A stretch of DNA of 64,000 nt from Mactromeris polynyma (Eukaryota > Mollusca > Bivalvia > Venerida > Mactridae), in the NCBI GenBank assembly GCA_032209605.1, contig JASFXZ010000079.1:186001-250000 (forward strand). The letters are read 5' to 3'. The position numbers and the translations under genes were made by a program. How positions within the stretch are numbered: the first letter of the stretch is position 1; each line of letters begins with the position of its first letter. Below, piece by piece: positions 54,501-58,400 of the stretch. The notes below the pieces were generated by a model. The model was given only the letters and a program-made list of their open reading frames with translations, was not told the DNA's origin and did not search any database.

Positions 54501-54606
54501 ATATAACAAAAATGGTAGAAGAAAGAAGGCTGAAAAACTCAGAAGCGACAGTAATGTTCCATTAACAAATGAATCTGAAGATGAGGATGATGAAGATTGG
54601 TGTTAG
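446..54606 (+). CDS. Cav2: Voltage-gated calcium channel alpha-1 subunit, Cav2 class (3' part, 24 constitutive exons)
   Basis: Pore-forming subunit of the presynaptic high-voltage-activated calcium channel; it opens on depolarisation and admits the Ca2+ that triggers transmitter release. The joined exons give IIS6, a short II-III loop, domain III (S1-S6), the III-IV linker, domain IV (S1-S6), an EF-hand, pre-IQ/IQ region and a long tail. Domain III selectivity glutamate is in TGEGWP (codon 16878-16880) and domain IV in TGENW (codon 36752-36754). S4 segments have arginine/lysine at every third position. IIS6 ([16 protein letters not shown]), post-IVS6 ([13 protein letters not shown]) and the terminal DWC identify Cav2 rather than Cav1 or Cav3. 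Segments: 446-546, 5107-5237, 5966-6063, 6927-7056, 7640-7829, 8309-8415, 15323-15419, 16329-16489, 16748-16891, 17614-17815, 18445-18609, one of 22333-22440/23996-24163, 27593-27676, 34790-34912, 35543-35700, 36739-36889, 37402-37529, 38089-38291, 39019-39123, 39323-39432, 48606-48712, 50822-50936, 52996-53308, 53570-54606. All phases agree: 4268 nt, of which 2 complete a codon from the missing upstream exon. Domains I and most of II lie before the window. Confidence 0.96.
870..1453. mobile_element. Mariner-like non-autonomous element with long terminal inverted repeats
   Basis: The left end reads cgagggtcatgtattgacgt and continues catt-gacaggtgctcgtttt. The right end is its reverse complement with few differences (aaaacgagcacctg, then taatgacgtcattaac). 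Both ends are flanked by TA (868-869 and 1454-1455), and the CGAGGGTC start is typical of mariner-type ends. Length is 584 bases, with no transposase frame inside. Each terminus holds a TGACGTCA palindrome. Confidence 0.7.
3044..3130. repeat. Copy 1 of a ~100-bp dispersed fold-back repeat
   Basis: It contains atctgattggctaa and agaccaatcacaaggctgca, which recur in the same order at 45818-45920 and, in reverse orientation, at 22096-22195. The two halves are partly complementary (gattggc / gaccaatc), so each copy is a weak palindrome. Probably a short non-autonomous transposon family. Confidence 0.5.
3850..3945 (-). mobile_element. Probable tRNA-headed SINE fragment
   Basis: The minus strand reads gcggggcatagtggtcgagg, then gcggagcgtctgattcctaa tccaaaggcc. 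This has the layout of a tRNA 5' half with an internal promoter A box (tagtggtcgagg), an anticodon-arm-like stretch and a degenerate B box (gttgaaccgcg). No intact tRNA cloverleaf is evident, and the 3' body is unclear. Confidence 0.4.
5107..5237 (+). CDS. Cav2: Cav2 exon: II-III loop, first part
   Basis: Phase 0 at the start, two bases (TA) at the end, donor GTAAGT. The exon reads [18 protein letters not shown] and then a proline/asparagine-rich stretch ([11 protein letters not shown]). It continues the frame of the previous exon exactly. The region is cytosolic and is where vertebrate Cav2.1/2.2 carry the synprint SNARE-binding site; nothing here resembles synprint. Confidence 0.85.
5966..6063 (+). 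CDS. Cav2: Cav2 exon: II-III loop, second part
   Basis: The acceptor is the second of two nearby AGs (5964-5965). Its first base completes TAT (Tyr), then the frame reads [20 protein letters not shown] and a basic run (KRGKDKDNG). The upstream AG at 5952-5953 would run into TAA after four codons, which fixes the choice. The exon ends in phase 1 before GTATAA. The segment is charged, asparagine-rich and has no membrane helix, as expected of the cytosolic loop. Confidence 0.8.
6927..7056 (+). CDS. Cav2: Cav2 exon: II-III loop, end, leading into IIIS1
   Basis: Phase 1 joins to the previous exon (G + AA = Glu). The exon reads [13 protein letters not shown], a Gln/Gly/Pro-rich stretch, then [14 protein letters not shown]. 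The '[11 protein letters not shown]' block immediately before IIIS1 is a strong Cav2 hallmark. It ends two bases into the following Pro codon, with donor GTAAGT. Confidence 0.9.
7640..7829 (+). CDS. Cav2: Cav2 exon: IIIS1 and IIIS2
   Basis: After completing the split Pro codon, the exon reads [19 protein letters not shown] (IIIS1 entry), then [11 protein letters not shown], the conserved S1-S2 loop, and [16 protein letters not shown] for IIIS2. It ends in phase 0 at AAG before GTATGT. These are the most conserved blocks of domain III and leave no doubt about the family. Confidence 0.96.
8309..8415 (+). CDS. Cav2: Cav2 exon: IIIS2-S3 loop and IIIS3
   Basis: A long pyrimidine tract precedes AG at 8307-8308. 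The frame reads [20 protein letters not shown] and then [15 protein letters not shown], the IIIS3 helix. The 'RDPWNILD' block is typical of the S2-S3 loop. The exon ends two bases into a Thr codon, donor GTGAGT. Confidence 0.95.
10887..11100. repeat. Tandem duplication, period 114 bases
   Basis: Two adjacent copies share tataggatt...aagtcgttttccatatttgta and end with taatcgatatgacccactca. The first begins near 10889 and the second near 11003. Their middle parts have diverged. It lies in the IIIS3-S4 intron. Confidence 0.75.
11262..11393. mobile_element. 132-bp MITE with CAGGGCCGTAAATT ends
   Basis: It starts cagggccgtaaatt and ends with the exact reverse complement aatttacggccctg. It is flanked by a 5-bp direct repeat cagaa (11257-11261 and 11394-11398). 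The interior (ggcaatttacg..., gcttcgctccaggggaggca) is of hAT-like style, but the duplication is shorter than the usual 8 bp. No coding capacity. Confidence 0.75.
13265..13409. mobile_element. 145-bp fold-back element
   Basis: It begins attggttgcaaaaaatgca and ends tagcatattttgcaaccaat, giving inverted ends of about 19 bases with few mismatches. The interior is unrelated to flanking DNA. It lies in the IIIS3-S4 intron. Confidence 0.55.
15323..15419 (+). CDS. Cav2: Cav2 exon: IIIS4 voltage sensor
   Basis: It reads [20 protein letters not shown] and then [13 protein letters not shown]. Basic residues sit at every third position ([13 protein letters not shown]), the gating-charge pattern of S4. 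It is separated from IIIS3 by a 6.9-kb intron. It ends in phase 0; the donor is GTGAGT at 15420. Confidence 0.96.
16062..16110 (+). mobile_element. tRNA-like SINE head with B box
   Basis: A perfect RNA polymerase III B box (ggttcgatccc, 16097-16107) follows a possible A box (tagttagagtactgg). The spacing is like a tRNA, but the sequence does not fold into a convincing cloverleaf, so a SINE relic is more likely than a gene. Confidence 0.4.
16329..16489 (+). CDS. Cav2: Cav2 exon: IIIS4-S5 linker, IIIS5 and start of pore loop
   Basis: It reads [20 protein letters not shown], continues through a hydrophobic helix ending [14 protein letters not shown] (IIIS5), then [12 protein letters not shown] in the extracellular turret. 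Phase 0 at the start, two bases (AA) into the next codon at the end, donor GTAAGT. Confidence 0.96.
16748..16891 (+). CDS. Cav2: Cav2 exon: domain III pore loop and selectivity filter
   Basis: The first base completes AAG (Lys), then [37 protein letters not shown] and TTGEGWP. The glutamate of TGEGWP is the domain III member of the EEEE calcium filter. The exon ends two bases into an Ala codon, donor GTAAGT. Confidence 0.96.
17614..17815 (+). CDS. Cav2: Cav2 exon: IIIS6 and start of III-IV linker
   Basis: It reads [20 protein letters not shown], then a long hydrophobic helix containing [20 protein letters not shown] (IIIS6 and its conserved exit). The following acidic stretch is [12 protein letters not shown]. 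Phase 0 at the end; donor GTAAGA directly follows CAA. Confidence 0.96.
18445..18609 (+). CDS. Cav2: Cav2 exon: III-IV linker and IVS1
   Basis: It reads [20 protein letters not shown], then [18 protein letters not shown], the amphipathic end of the III-IV linker, and [15 protein letters not shown] for IVS1. It starts and ends in phase 0 (55 codons). The next exon must therefore be phase 0, which both candidate IVS2 exons satisfy. Confidence 0.96.
19630..19648. repeat. TA microsatellite
   Basis: Short uninterrupted run of TA dinucleotides in the intron before the alternative IVS2 exons. Confidence 0.8.
19721..19826. repeat. Dispersed repeat pair, copy A
   Basis: It shares ordered blocks with 28271-28369: aaattagt-aggga/gaga-ataccgtta, tattggt-aatattt, ttggctaaccatctca and tgtacaacc. 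The copies are collinear over about 100 bases at perhaps 75% identity by eye. Family unknown. Confidence 0.65.
22096..22195. repeat. Copy 2 (inverted) of the ~100-bp fold-back repeat
   Basis: Its reverse complement aligns with 45818-45920: ggtttgagacca, gtgattggttgg, aaaattgaccaattgcaa. It ends only 137 bases before the alternative IVS2 exon at 22333. Confidence 0.5.
22333..22440 (+). CDS. Cav2: Cav2 alternative exon a: IVS1-S2 loop and IVS2 (short form)
   Basis: 36 codons, phase 0 at both ends, acceptor TTATAG, donor GTAAGA. It reads [16 protein letters not shown] and then [20 protein letters not shown], the IVS2 helix with the conserved acidic residue in TIECVLK. The loop length is close to the usual Cav2 one, but the helix start ([11 protein letters not shown]) departs from the usual 'NIVFT..F'. 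It encodes the same segment as the exon at 23996-24163, so inclusion of both would duplicate IVS2. I infer mutually exclusive use. Confidence 0.88.
22441..23995 (+). other. Intron between the two alternative IVS2 exons
   Basis: 1.55 kb, with a 112-bp fold-back element (22766-22877). Too long to enforce exclusivity by steric hindrance, so another mechanism would be needed. Confidence 0.7.
22766..22877. mobile_element. 112-bp fold-back element
   Basis: Ends ttgccagttgaaaagaataa and (reverse complement of the right side) ttgccagttgaaaatactaa, about 25-base inverted repeats with two or three differences. It sits between the two alternative IVS2 exons. Confidence 0.65.
23996..24163 (+). CDS. Cav2: Cav2 alternative exon b: IVS1-S2 loop and IVS2 (long form)
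   Basis: 56 codons, phase 0 at both ends, acceptor GCATCAG, donor GTTTGA (weaker than most here). It reads [18 protein letters not shown], an added charged loop of about 20 residues, then [20 protein letters not shown] and [11 protein letters not shown]. The helix is the more canonical Cav version ('NIVFT.LFTIE'), but the extracellular S1-S2 loop is longer than usual. It shares the opening F-x-N-Q and the block [10 protein letters not shown] with the exon at 22333-22440. An isoform switch at this point would change the voltage-sensor loop of domain IV. Confidence 0.88.
24164..27592 (+). other. Cav2 intron after alternative IVS2 exons
   Basis: 3.4 kb of AT-rich intron. I recognise no repeat, element or exon in it. 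Confidence 0.7.
27593..27676 (+). CDS. Cav2: Cav2 exon: IVS2-S3 loop and IVS3
   Basis: 28 codons, phase 0 at both ends, acceptor TTTGTAG, donor GTAAGT. It reads [20 protein letters not shown] and DVVINEYG. '[17 protein letters not shown]' is the Cav2 IVS3 signature. It joins either alternative IVS2 exon without changing frame. Confidence 0.96.
27815..28065. repeat. Degenerate tandem repeat, ~23-base unit
   Basis: Recurring 'ttgtgattttgatattgacct'-like units (for example cttgtgattttgatattgac, ttgtgattcgatatcaatat, tgtgattagatattaagc). It is imperfect and fades towards the 3' end. It lies just after the IVS3 exon. Confidence 0.6.
28271..28369. repeat. Dispersed repeat pair, copy B
   Basis: Partner of 19721-19826, same orientation, with the blocks tattggtcaatattttaca and attggctgaccatctcaca. 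It lies about 970 bases before the candidate 9-nt microexon. Confidence 0.65.
29339..29347 (+). CDS. Cav2: Candidate 9-nt microexon, IVS3-S4 linker
   Basis: A pyrimidine-rich acceptor (ttttcaatttcag) is followed by gagtacatg and a good donor (gtgaga). Inserted between the phase-0 flanking exons it adds Glu-Tyr-Met at the IVS3-S4 linker without a frame change. Vertebrate CACNA1A and CACNA1B splice 6-nt microexons (encoding NP and ET) at this position, which supports the idea. The element is too short to prove by eye and could be chance. Confidence 0.35.
31872..32333. repeat. Possible element with cataagggctcatcag inverted ends
   Basis: cataagggctcatcag at 31871-31886 is mirrored by ctgatgggcccttatg near 32319-32334. 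A further ctgatgagcccttctt occurs at about 32252, so it may instead be a scattered short motif. Weak. Confidence 0.3.
33898..33945. repeat. GTGCGT-type microsatellite
   Basis: Alternating tgtgcg/tgtgtg units in the IVS3-S4 intron. Confidence 0.75.
34790..34912 (+). CDS. Cav2: Cav2 exon: IVS4 voltage sensor and S4-S5 linker
   Basis: 41 codons, phase 0 at both ends, acceptor GTTTCAG, donor GTAAGA. It reads [20 protein letters not shown] and then [20 protein letters not shown]. The arginines in '[16 protein letters not shown]' are the IVS4 gating charges. It is separated from IVS3 by a 7.1-kb intron that holds the candidate microexon. Confidence 0.96.
35217..35361. mobile_element. 145-bp pogo/Tigger-like MITE
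   Basis: The left end reads cacttaaacctcaataataa gacca; the right end is tggtcttattattgaggttt tactg. Inverted repeats of about 25 bases start CAGTAAAACCTC on the right arm, the style of pogo/Tigger-type ends. TA follows the right end. It lies between the IVS4 and IVS5 exons. Confidence 0.7.
35543..35700 (+). CDS. Cav2: Cav2 exon: IVS5 and start of domain IV pore loop
   Basis: It reads [20 protein letters not shown], then [20 protein letters not shown] and [12 protein letters not shown]. This is IVS5, the turret and the first pore helix. The turret between 'FGNI' and 'HNNFRSF' is shorter than in vertebrate Cav2.1. It ends two bases into an Arg codon before GTAACA. Confidence 0.96.
35881..36103 (+). 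mobile_element. tRNA-derived SINE of bivalve type
   Basis: A tRNA-like head (gcctccatggttaagtgttt) with a perfect B box ggttcaaatcc (35935-35945) is followed by tgaggaagccatacgactgg cttatgg, a core I recognise from bivalve SINEs. The tail ends taacccaaataaa. Degenerate, with no obvious target duplication seen. Confidence 0.65.
36739..36889 (+). CDS. Cav2: Cav2 exon: domain IV selectivity filter and start of IVS6
   Basis: It completes Arg and reads [32 protein letters not shown], then the hydrophobic start of IVS6 ([16 protein letters not shown]). The glutamate of TGENW is the domain IV member of the EEEE filter. Paired extracellular cysteines ([11 protein letters not shown] and NQCG) match the family. 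It ends in phase 0, donor GTAAGT. Confidence 0.96.
37402..37529 (+). CDS. Cav2: Cav2 exon: end of IVS6 and proximal C-terminus
   Basis: It reads [20 protein letters not shown] and [20 protein letters not shown]. This is the inner end of IVS6 followed by the first helix of the EF-hand-like region, nearly invariant in Cav2. Phase 0 at the start, two bases into a Thr codon at the end, donor GTGAGT. Confidence 0.96.
38089..38291 (+). CDS. Cav2: Cav2 exon: EF-hand-like and pre-IQ region
   Basis: After the split Thr codon it reads [20 protein letters not shown], then [20 protein letters not shown] and [18 protein letters not shown]. This corresponds to the second EF-hand helix and the pre-IQ segment that couples calmodulin binding to gating. 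It ends in phase 1 (A) before GTAAGA. Confidence 0.95.
38504..38776. repeat. Dispersed ~280-bp repeat, copy 1
   Basis: It matches 41371-41668 in order: agagagaataagttgctac, cacatacataa, ggcacttgaagaggctcaa, gaccataaggaataac, gaggacaaacagtg, ggattaatggatgg, gtaacatgaa-actata. It lies between two EF/pre-IQ exons. Family unknown. Confidence 0.85.
39019..39123 (+). CDS. Cav2: Cav2 exon: pre-IQ region
   Basis: It reads [20 protein letters not shown] and then [14 protein letters not shown], matching the Cav2 block 'D.E.R.....WP......LDLLV' upstream of the IQ motif. Phase 1 joins on both sides (A+CT and G+AT), donor GTAACA. Confidence 0.94.
39323..39432 (+). CDS. Cav2: Cav2 exon: IQ-like calmodulin-binding motif
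   Basis: It reads [20 protein letters not shown] and [17 protein letters not shown]. 'LTVGKIY..LLI.E.W....' aligns with the vertebrate Cav2 IQ-like helix where calmodulin binds for Ca2+-dependent facilitation and inactivation. It ends in phase 0 at ATG before GTAAGT. The next unambiguous exon is 9.2 kb away. Confidence 0.94.
40325..40339 (+). CDS. Cav2: Candidate 15-nt microexon after the IQ exon
   Basis: The acceptor ccacaatttcag is followed by five codons (Glu-Ile-Pro-Asp-Glu) and donor gtaaat. Phase 0 at both ends fits between the IQ exon and the exon at 48606. It resembles the 18-nt candidate at 44413-44430 in composition and in ending Asp-Glu. Supported only by splice-site quality, phase and that resemblance. 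Confidence 0.4.
41371..41668. repeat. Dispersed ~280-bp repeat, copy 2
   Basis: Same orientation and order of blocks as 38504-38776, with a poly-G run (about 41575) where copy 1 has ggggcgggg. By eye about 75-80% similar. No protein frame is shared by the two copies. Confidence 0.85.
44413..44430 (+). CDS. Cav2: Candidate 18-nt microexon after the IQ exon
   Basis: The acceptor taattatttcag is followed by six codons (His-Pro-Glu-Asn-Asp-Glu) and donor gtatta. Phase 0 at both ends. With the 15-nt candidate at 40325 it would give alternative or additive acidic inserts just after the calmodulin-binding region. No transcript evidence is available here. Confidence 0.4.
45818..45920. repeat. Copy 3 of the ~100-bp fold-back repeat
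   Basis: Begins gagttttgagaccg, includes catctgattggttgcat and aaaattgaccaatggcaagg, and ends caaagctcagttt. Related to 3044-3130 and to the reverse complement of 22096-22195. Confidence 0.5.
46331..46584. mobile_element. 254-bp fold-back element with ~60-base inverted ends
   Basis: The left arm begins attgagcgccgctgtatgat ttccaacctcttc. The reverse complement of the right arm begins attgagcgctgctgtgggat ttacaacctcttc. The arms continue to match through gtcatttc-agaaaac. The left arm includes TGACGTCA. A candidate 39-nt exon lies about 120 bases downstream. Confidence 0.8.
46704..46742 (+). CDS. Cav2: Candidate 39-nt cassette exon, proximal C-terminal tail
   Basis: The acceptor tgttgatttacag precedes 13 open codons ([13 protein letters not shown]) ending in CAG before gttaga. 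Phase 0 at both ends suits the surrounding exons. The peptide is not one I recognise from other Cav2 tails. It lies about 120 bases after a fold-back element, so exonisation or chance are both possible. Confidence 0.25.
47492..47802. mobile_element. Possible ~310-bp element with inverted ends
   Basis: gctgcagac...gatcaagtctcggtatt on the left mirrors aaatccgagacttgattgac...tttgcagc on the right. The inner block (atcaagtctcgg) is exact; the outer part is looser. Confidence 0.4.
48606..48712 (+). CDS. Cav2: Cav2 exon: C-terminal tail, serine-rich
   Basis: It reads [20 protein letters not shown] and [17 protein letters not shown] basic amphipathic stretch is followed by a Ser/Asp-rich stretch that looks phosphorylatable. 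Phase 0 at the start, two bases (AG) into the next codon, donor GTATGT. It is placed by phase continuity and open frame rather than by strong family similarity. Confidence 0.85.
49214..49337. mobile_element. 124-bp near-perfect palindromic element
   Basis: Left arm gacctgtcaaaattagtata acttcatggtcaatgc; the right arm reverse complement is gacctgtcaaaatttgcata tcttcatggtcaatgc. The arms run about 48 bases with few mismatches and leave a loop of under 30 bases. A transcript through it would fold into a long hairpin. Confidence 0.8.
50822..50936 (+). CDS. Cav2: Cav2 exon: C-terminal tail, basic segment
   Basis: The first base completes AGT (Ser), then [38 protein letters not shown]. The segment is strongly basic with possible R-x-x-S kinase sites ([12 protein letters not shown]) and a short polyglycine run. 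It ends in phase 0, donor GTAAGT. GC content is higher than in the flanking introns, which supports coding status. Confidence 0.85.
51432..51633. mobile_element. 202-bp fold-back element
   Basis: Left ctgggcccgggattgtaacc gatat; the right arm reverse complement is ctgggccctgaattttaacc gatact. Inverted ends of about 40 bases with moderate divergence. Confidence 0.7.
51905..52330. repeat. Higher-order tandem repeat, ~128-bp unit built of two ~64-bp halves
   Basis: attagttctggtgaaggtgt starts at about 51918, 52045 and 52173, a period of 127-128. Within each unit a related half (aattctaacgaaggtgtcaa cagcggga) gives the 64-base subperiod. Units decay at the 3' side. It lies in the last but two Cav2 intron. 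Long open frames on the minus strand here (51797-52003, 52046-52258) are products of the repeat. Confidence 0.85.
52996..53308 (+). CDS. Cav2: Cav2 exon: C-terminal tail, proline/serine-rich
   Basis: 104 codons plus one base. It has SP/TP-rich repeats such as [20 protein letters not shown] and [15 protein letters not shown], then a helical stretch [19 protein letters not shown]. The region is probably disordered apart from that helix and offers many proline-directed kinase sites. Donor GTATGA at 53309; phase 1 joins the last exon. Confidence 0.92.
53570..54606 (+). CDS. Cav2: Cav2 terminal exon: SH3-ligand region and DWC PDZ ligand
   Basis: 344 residues and the TAG stop (54604-54606). The exon is disordered and rich in Pro, Ser, Arg and Asn. 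It contains RKLPMAP (53884-53904), which fits R-x-L-P-x-x-P, the RIM-binding-protein SH3 ligand of Cav2 tails. The last residues are [11 protein letters not shown], the acidic Asp-Trp-Cys end of Cav2 channels that binds Mint1 and RIM PDZ domains. Together these mark a channel tethered at presynaptic active zones. The acceptor is GTTTTCAG at 53562-53569. Confidence 0.95.
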
Positions 54607-54906
54607 TGTTTTGTTTCAAATCGTGAAAAAGCGTTCCACGTTTAGTACTGCCATTTTGTTTCTATATATATTAACAGCATTTTTACTTTCACTTTGAATA
54701 ATCGGATCTTTATAAGATCAAAGCTTTTTTGCTCAAATTCATTTCCTATGGACGTGAATTTACCAGTTTTCAGGCTGTATCCTGTTGTTCATAGAATATT
54801 GCCAGTATTCCAGTCTGCCGAGTGTTCATTTTATAATGTTGACCATGTCAATTCATGTAAAGTCTCGGAATACACAAACTATGTGTTATGTTTTAAATAT
54901 ACTTAC

Positions 54907-54912
54907 AATAAA
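54907..54912 (+). promoter_or_regulatory. Possible Cav2 polyadenylation signal
   Basis: AATAAA lies 301 bases after the Cav2 stop codon. A second AATAAA is at 54983-54988. In DNA this AT-rich such hexamers are common by chance, so which one is used cannot be told from sequence. Confidence 0.35.
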
Positions 54913-55239
54913 TCTGGTTGACTGGAATCTGGCTATATAGTTATGTAGTATACATTAATTCACAAGGCTTACTGTTACCCGGAATAAATTCAGTGCTGTT
55001 AAACATTCTACATGAAATCATTCCTGTCAGCATCACGTGACATTCAACTCTATGGGTCTTTTTCAAGGGAAGTAACTGGTTTTTTTCACACAAATGATTT
55101 TTAATTAGCTAAATTGTCTGAAATGACTATATTCTTAAGAATAACCATTATTATCTTACTAATTAAATGTTGTCGCTCGTAAGCGGTTATTTGTTTTTGC
55201 AAGTATCAGTCGCAAACTATATGTTTTCATATAACACGG

Positions 55240-55495
55240 ATGCCCCCGCTATGAGGGTTTCAAGCGTTATTGACCGGAGATCATTTTTTATGTTAAAAAC
55301 GGGCCATGGCTCCTCCAAAGAATGGTTGATTGTAACGAAATCGAACTTGACCTGTATTTTATTATCCTATTTTTATGTGCCCAAAAAAAAATTAAATCCA
55401 TCTATCCTTTCAAGTGTTGTAGATCGGAAACCAATATTTTTGCACGGACGGAAGGACGCAAAGACGGACGGGCGGACATGGATAACATTTTAAGC
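55240..55495 (+). repeat. Dispersed mollusc-type repeat ending in GACGGA units
   Basis: It contains ttcaagcgttattgaccgga, cgggccatggctcctccaaa gaatgg, aatcgaacttgacctgt and a 3' end cacggacggaaggacgcaaa gacggacgg. I recognise this arrangement ('gggccataactc...cgaacttgacctgt...cggacgga...') as a common repeat of bivalve genomes, from memory and without a search. Confidence 0.55.
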
Positions 55496-58400
55496 CCCTT
55501 CTTCATTCTTCGATTGAAATTGTTTTATTTGTTATTGACACCATTGAATTCAGGTCAACTTTTTAATAGAATTGTGTTTCACGAAATGACATAATGATAA
55601 CGTTTATTGCATATATAACCGACATATTATCGTGTATGCTTGTAATTTTCACAATGTTCACAATAAACAGCTTTTATAAAAGTGAAATAATGTGTATGAA
55701 TGATATGTTATTGAATGTGTCATGTGTATTATTCCAAAACGTTACATGTTTTATAAGTGTTATTTATTTACTGTAATTTTATAACTCCTTACATACGTTG
55801 GTATTCAAGATCTATCATGACGACAAAATGCTTTCATATTGTTCCTGTTTCAGGATGATTTTGCTTTGACAAAATCATCAGTATTACGTATGTTTACTGT
55901 TAAAAAATCAAAATGTAAATTATATATTTTGTTTTGTTGCTATCTTCGCAAACGTCATGTCTTTCCGAGATGTACATATTGTAAAGTTATACAAATATGT
56001 GTTAAATAATGCTTAATGACAGACATTCTGTCACATTTATCAGTAAAAACCACCTGTCAATAGTATTGAAGTTGATTTTGTTTCAAAAATGTATCATGTA
56101 TTCAGTTACACTGTTGGCCATTAAACGACTTGATACAACTGGAGCATTTTGAGAACGGATTCATTTAGTGAAAGGTCTTCATTGAAATATGACCTTGCTA
56201 AGTTTTGAATCAATTTCTCTAAGGTTTATGCATATATGTCGGACTTTTGTTACTGTTTTGACAAATTTTGCATATCCATAAATGCATGAAAGCTCTCAAA
56301 TGACTTGACCAGTTTATCGCTTTCAATAAAATTTAGGTCAATGTCGAATAATTATTTAGTTTTAACCATACAAAAATACAATAATTGTTATTTTATGTAT
56401 CGGTAACGTAACTACAATCGTTTTGTGTGTGTGTTTTTAACAAATGTTCACGTACTGCCTATATAATAGTTTAAATCTTCTCGAGTGGTGTGGATTTCTG
56501 ACTCCTGTGGTGTCGTTGACTGTAACAGAATGTTGAAACTATTGCAGGGTTGTTGAAAGAGTAAATAGGGTACAATGTTTAAATAATAAATATATTCATA
56601 CTGTATTATGTTTATTCTATATGTCTGTTTTAAATAGGGTATGTTTGTTTTTCATTTTCAAACATTTGGAAGGACACTGGTATATGTACTTATAATAAAA
56701 TACGTGTAGCTGAACGACCTTCTTCAATGATAGTAAAATAAAATAACCATTCCACTTTCATTTTCACATTAACGTTTTATATACATATATATATACACAT
56801 TCATATATATTACATGTGATGTTTTATTAAATCATTTTTTTCTGAATTGAAGATTGTTTTCGGATTTGTACTGTAGATTCTATGTCTTATGAAGTTTGTG
56901 TATATGTGGTCATTCAAAAACGTACAACTGTTTAAAAAGATCGTAAGTAAATACGCTTCCTCTACAAATATCCTGCTACAACAATTTCAAACCATAGCCA
57001 TACTAGATTGCTGAAAGTTACAAAACTATTAGTACAGAATTAGTTCATAAATCAGCATATTTTGAATACGACTTATAGTAATAACAGAATCCCATTTTAA
57101 TGTCACTTTCACCATTATTATTGTTGAACTGTTATTCGTATTGTTTTTATATAAATAAACATTATCGCATCGTGTCACAATTTATTAAGTAGTATGTCGT
57201 TTGCACGTTTGACTTTCTCTTCGAACTTGTCAAACATTCTTATATAATTTGTCAGTCAATATTGTAAAATTTTAAATTAATAGATTGATTTCTTAGTTAT
57301 ATAATTGATGTTTTTGATTACATTTTAATTGTTGTTTAACAAAAAAAATAAAAGTTAAACTTGGAAAAAAGTCTGGAATGTTTCTCAAATTACATGTGCT
57401 CAAATTGAAAATTTCGTCTATAACTAAACTATCTATATTCGTTAACAGTTGGGTGCTATCATGAGCGGAATTGCTCGGCTTTTTCCGTCAAAGTCCGGGA
57501 AAATGTCATAGGTCTCACAAAGTAATGCACGTTACTGCAAGAACCAGATAACTCAATACATGAACACGTGACATCACATGTTCTATAATACTCCGGCGTT
57601 TAGCTCACATAAGTACAACCCCGCTACACGCATGCGCAGACAAGCAGATGTTTCACAGACAGGAGCGAAACTTTTTAAACTATGAGTTTATGCTTATTTA
57701 AAATAAAATATAACTTCGTAATAGTAAAAATAAATACAAATCCATTTAAACATTGGCAGCCGAATGATAAATTATGTATCACATGTTTCAATGTGATATA
57801 ATTCATATATTACCTTTTCGTTCACAGTTGTATAGAATTATACACACGTTCAGTTTATATGTGTAAAAACAGTTCACTGGTATACATAAACTGTAATATC
57901 ATGTAATTCATATATTCACAATAACGTGTATTTACATGAAATTTATTTGCGTATAATATAAAATGTCATTGCTCGTCAAGTGATGATTTCAAATTGCTAG
58001 TCATCAATTTCAAGGGAGAACTTTCTGTTTGAATGCAAATTAAACATATTCTAGTCTAGTAATTGTATGATCAACTTCCACAGACATATGATATAAGATT
58101 AATCTAAATTTGTGCATTTCGTGAAACTGCACTTCAACTTACGTTATAACTGTTTTTTTAATGTTCCCATTCACATATATGTATCAAGTGTTTTGATAAC
58201 AAATCAGTGTTTTGAACACAGTGAATATATTAGCGTCACAAGGCATTTTCCCAGAAGCATTATGATATTATTGGTTTTACTATTTGATCGATTGGACTAA
58301 TAAACCGATTTGATGTCACGTTTCAATCAAATGCAAAGGATCGAACTGTGAGTTCATATGCTAGTTTGGACAAATGCGTATTAATCATATGTACACAAAC

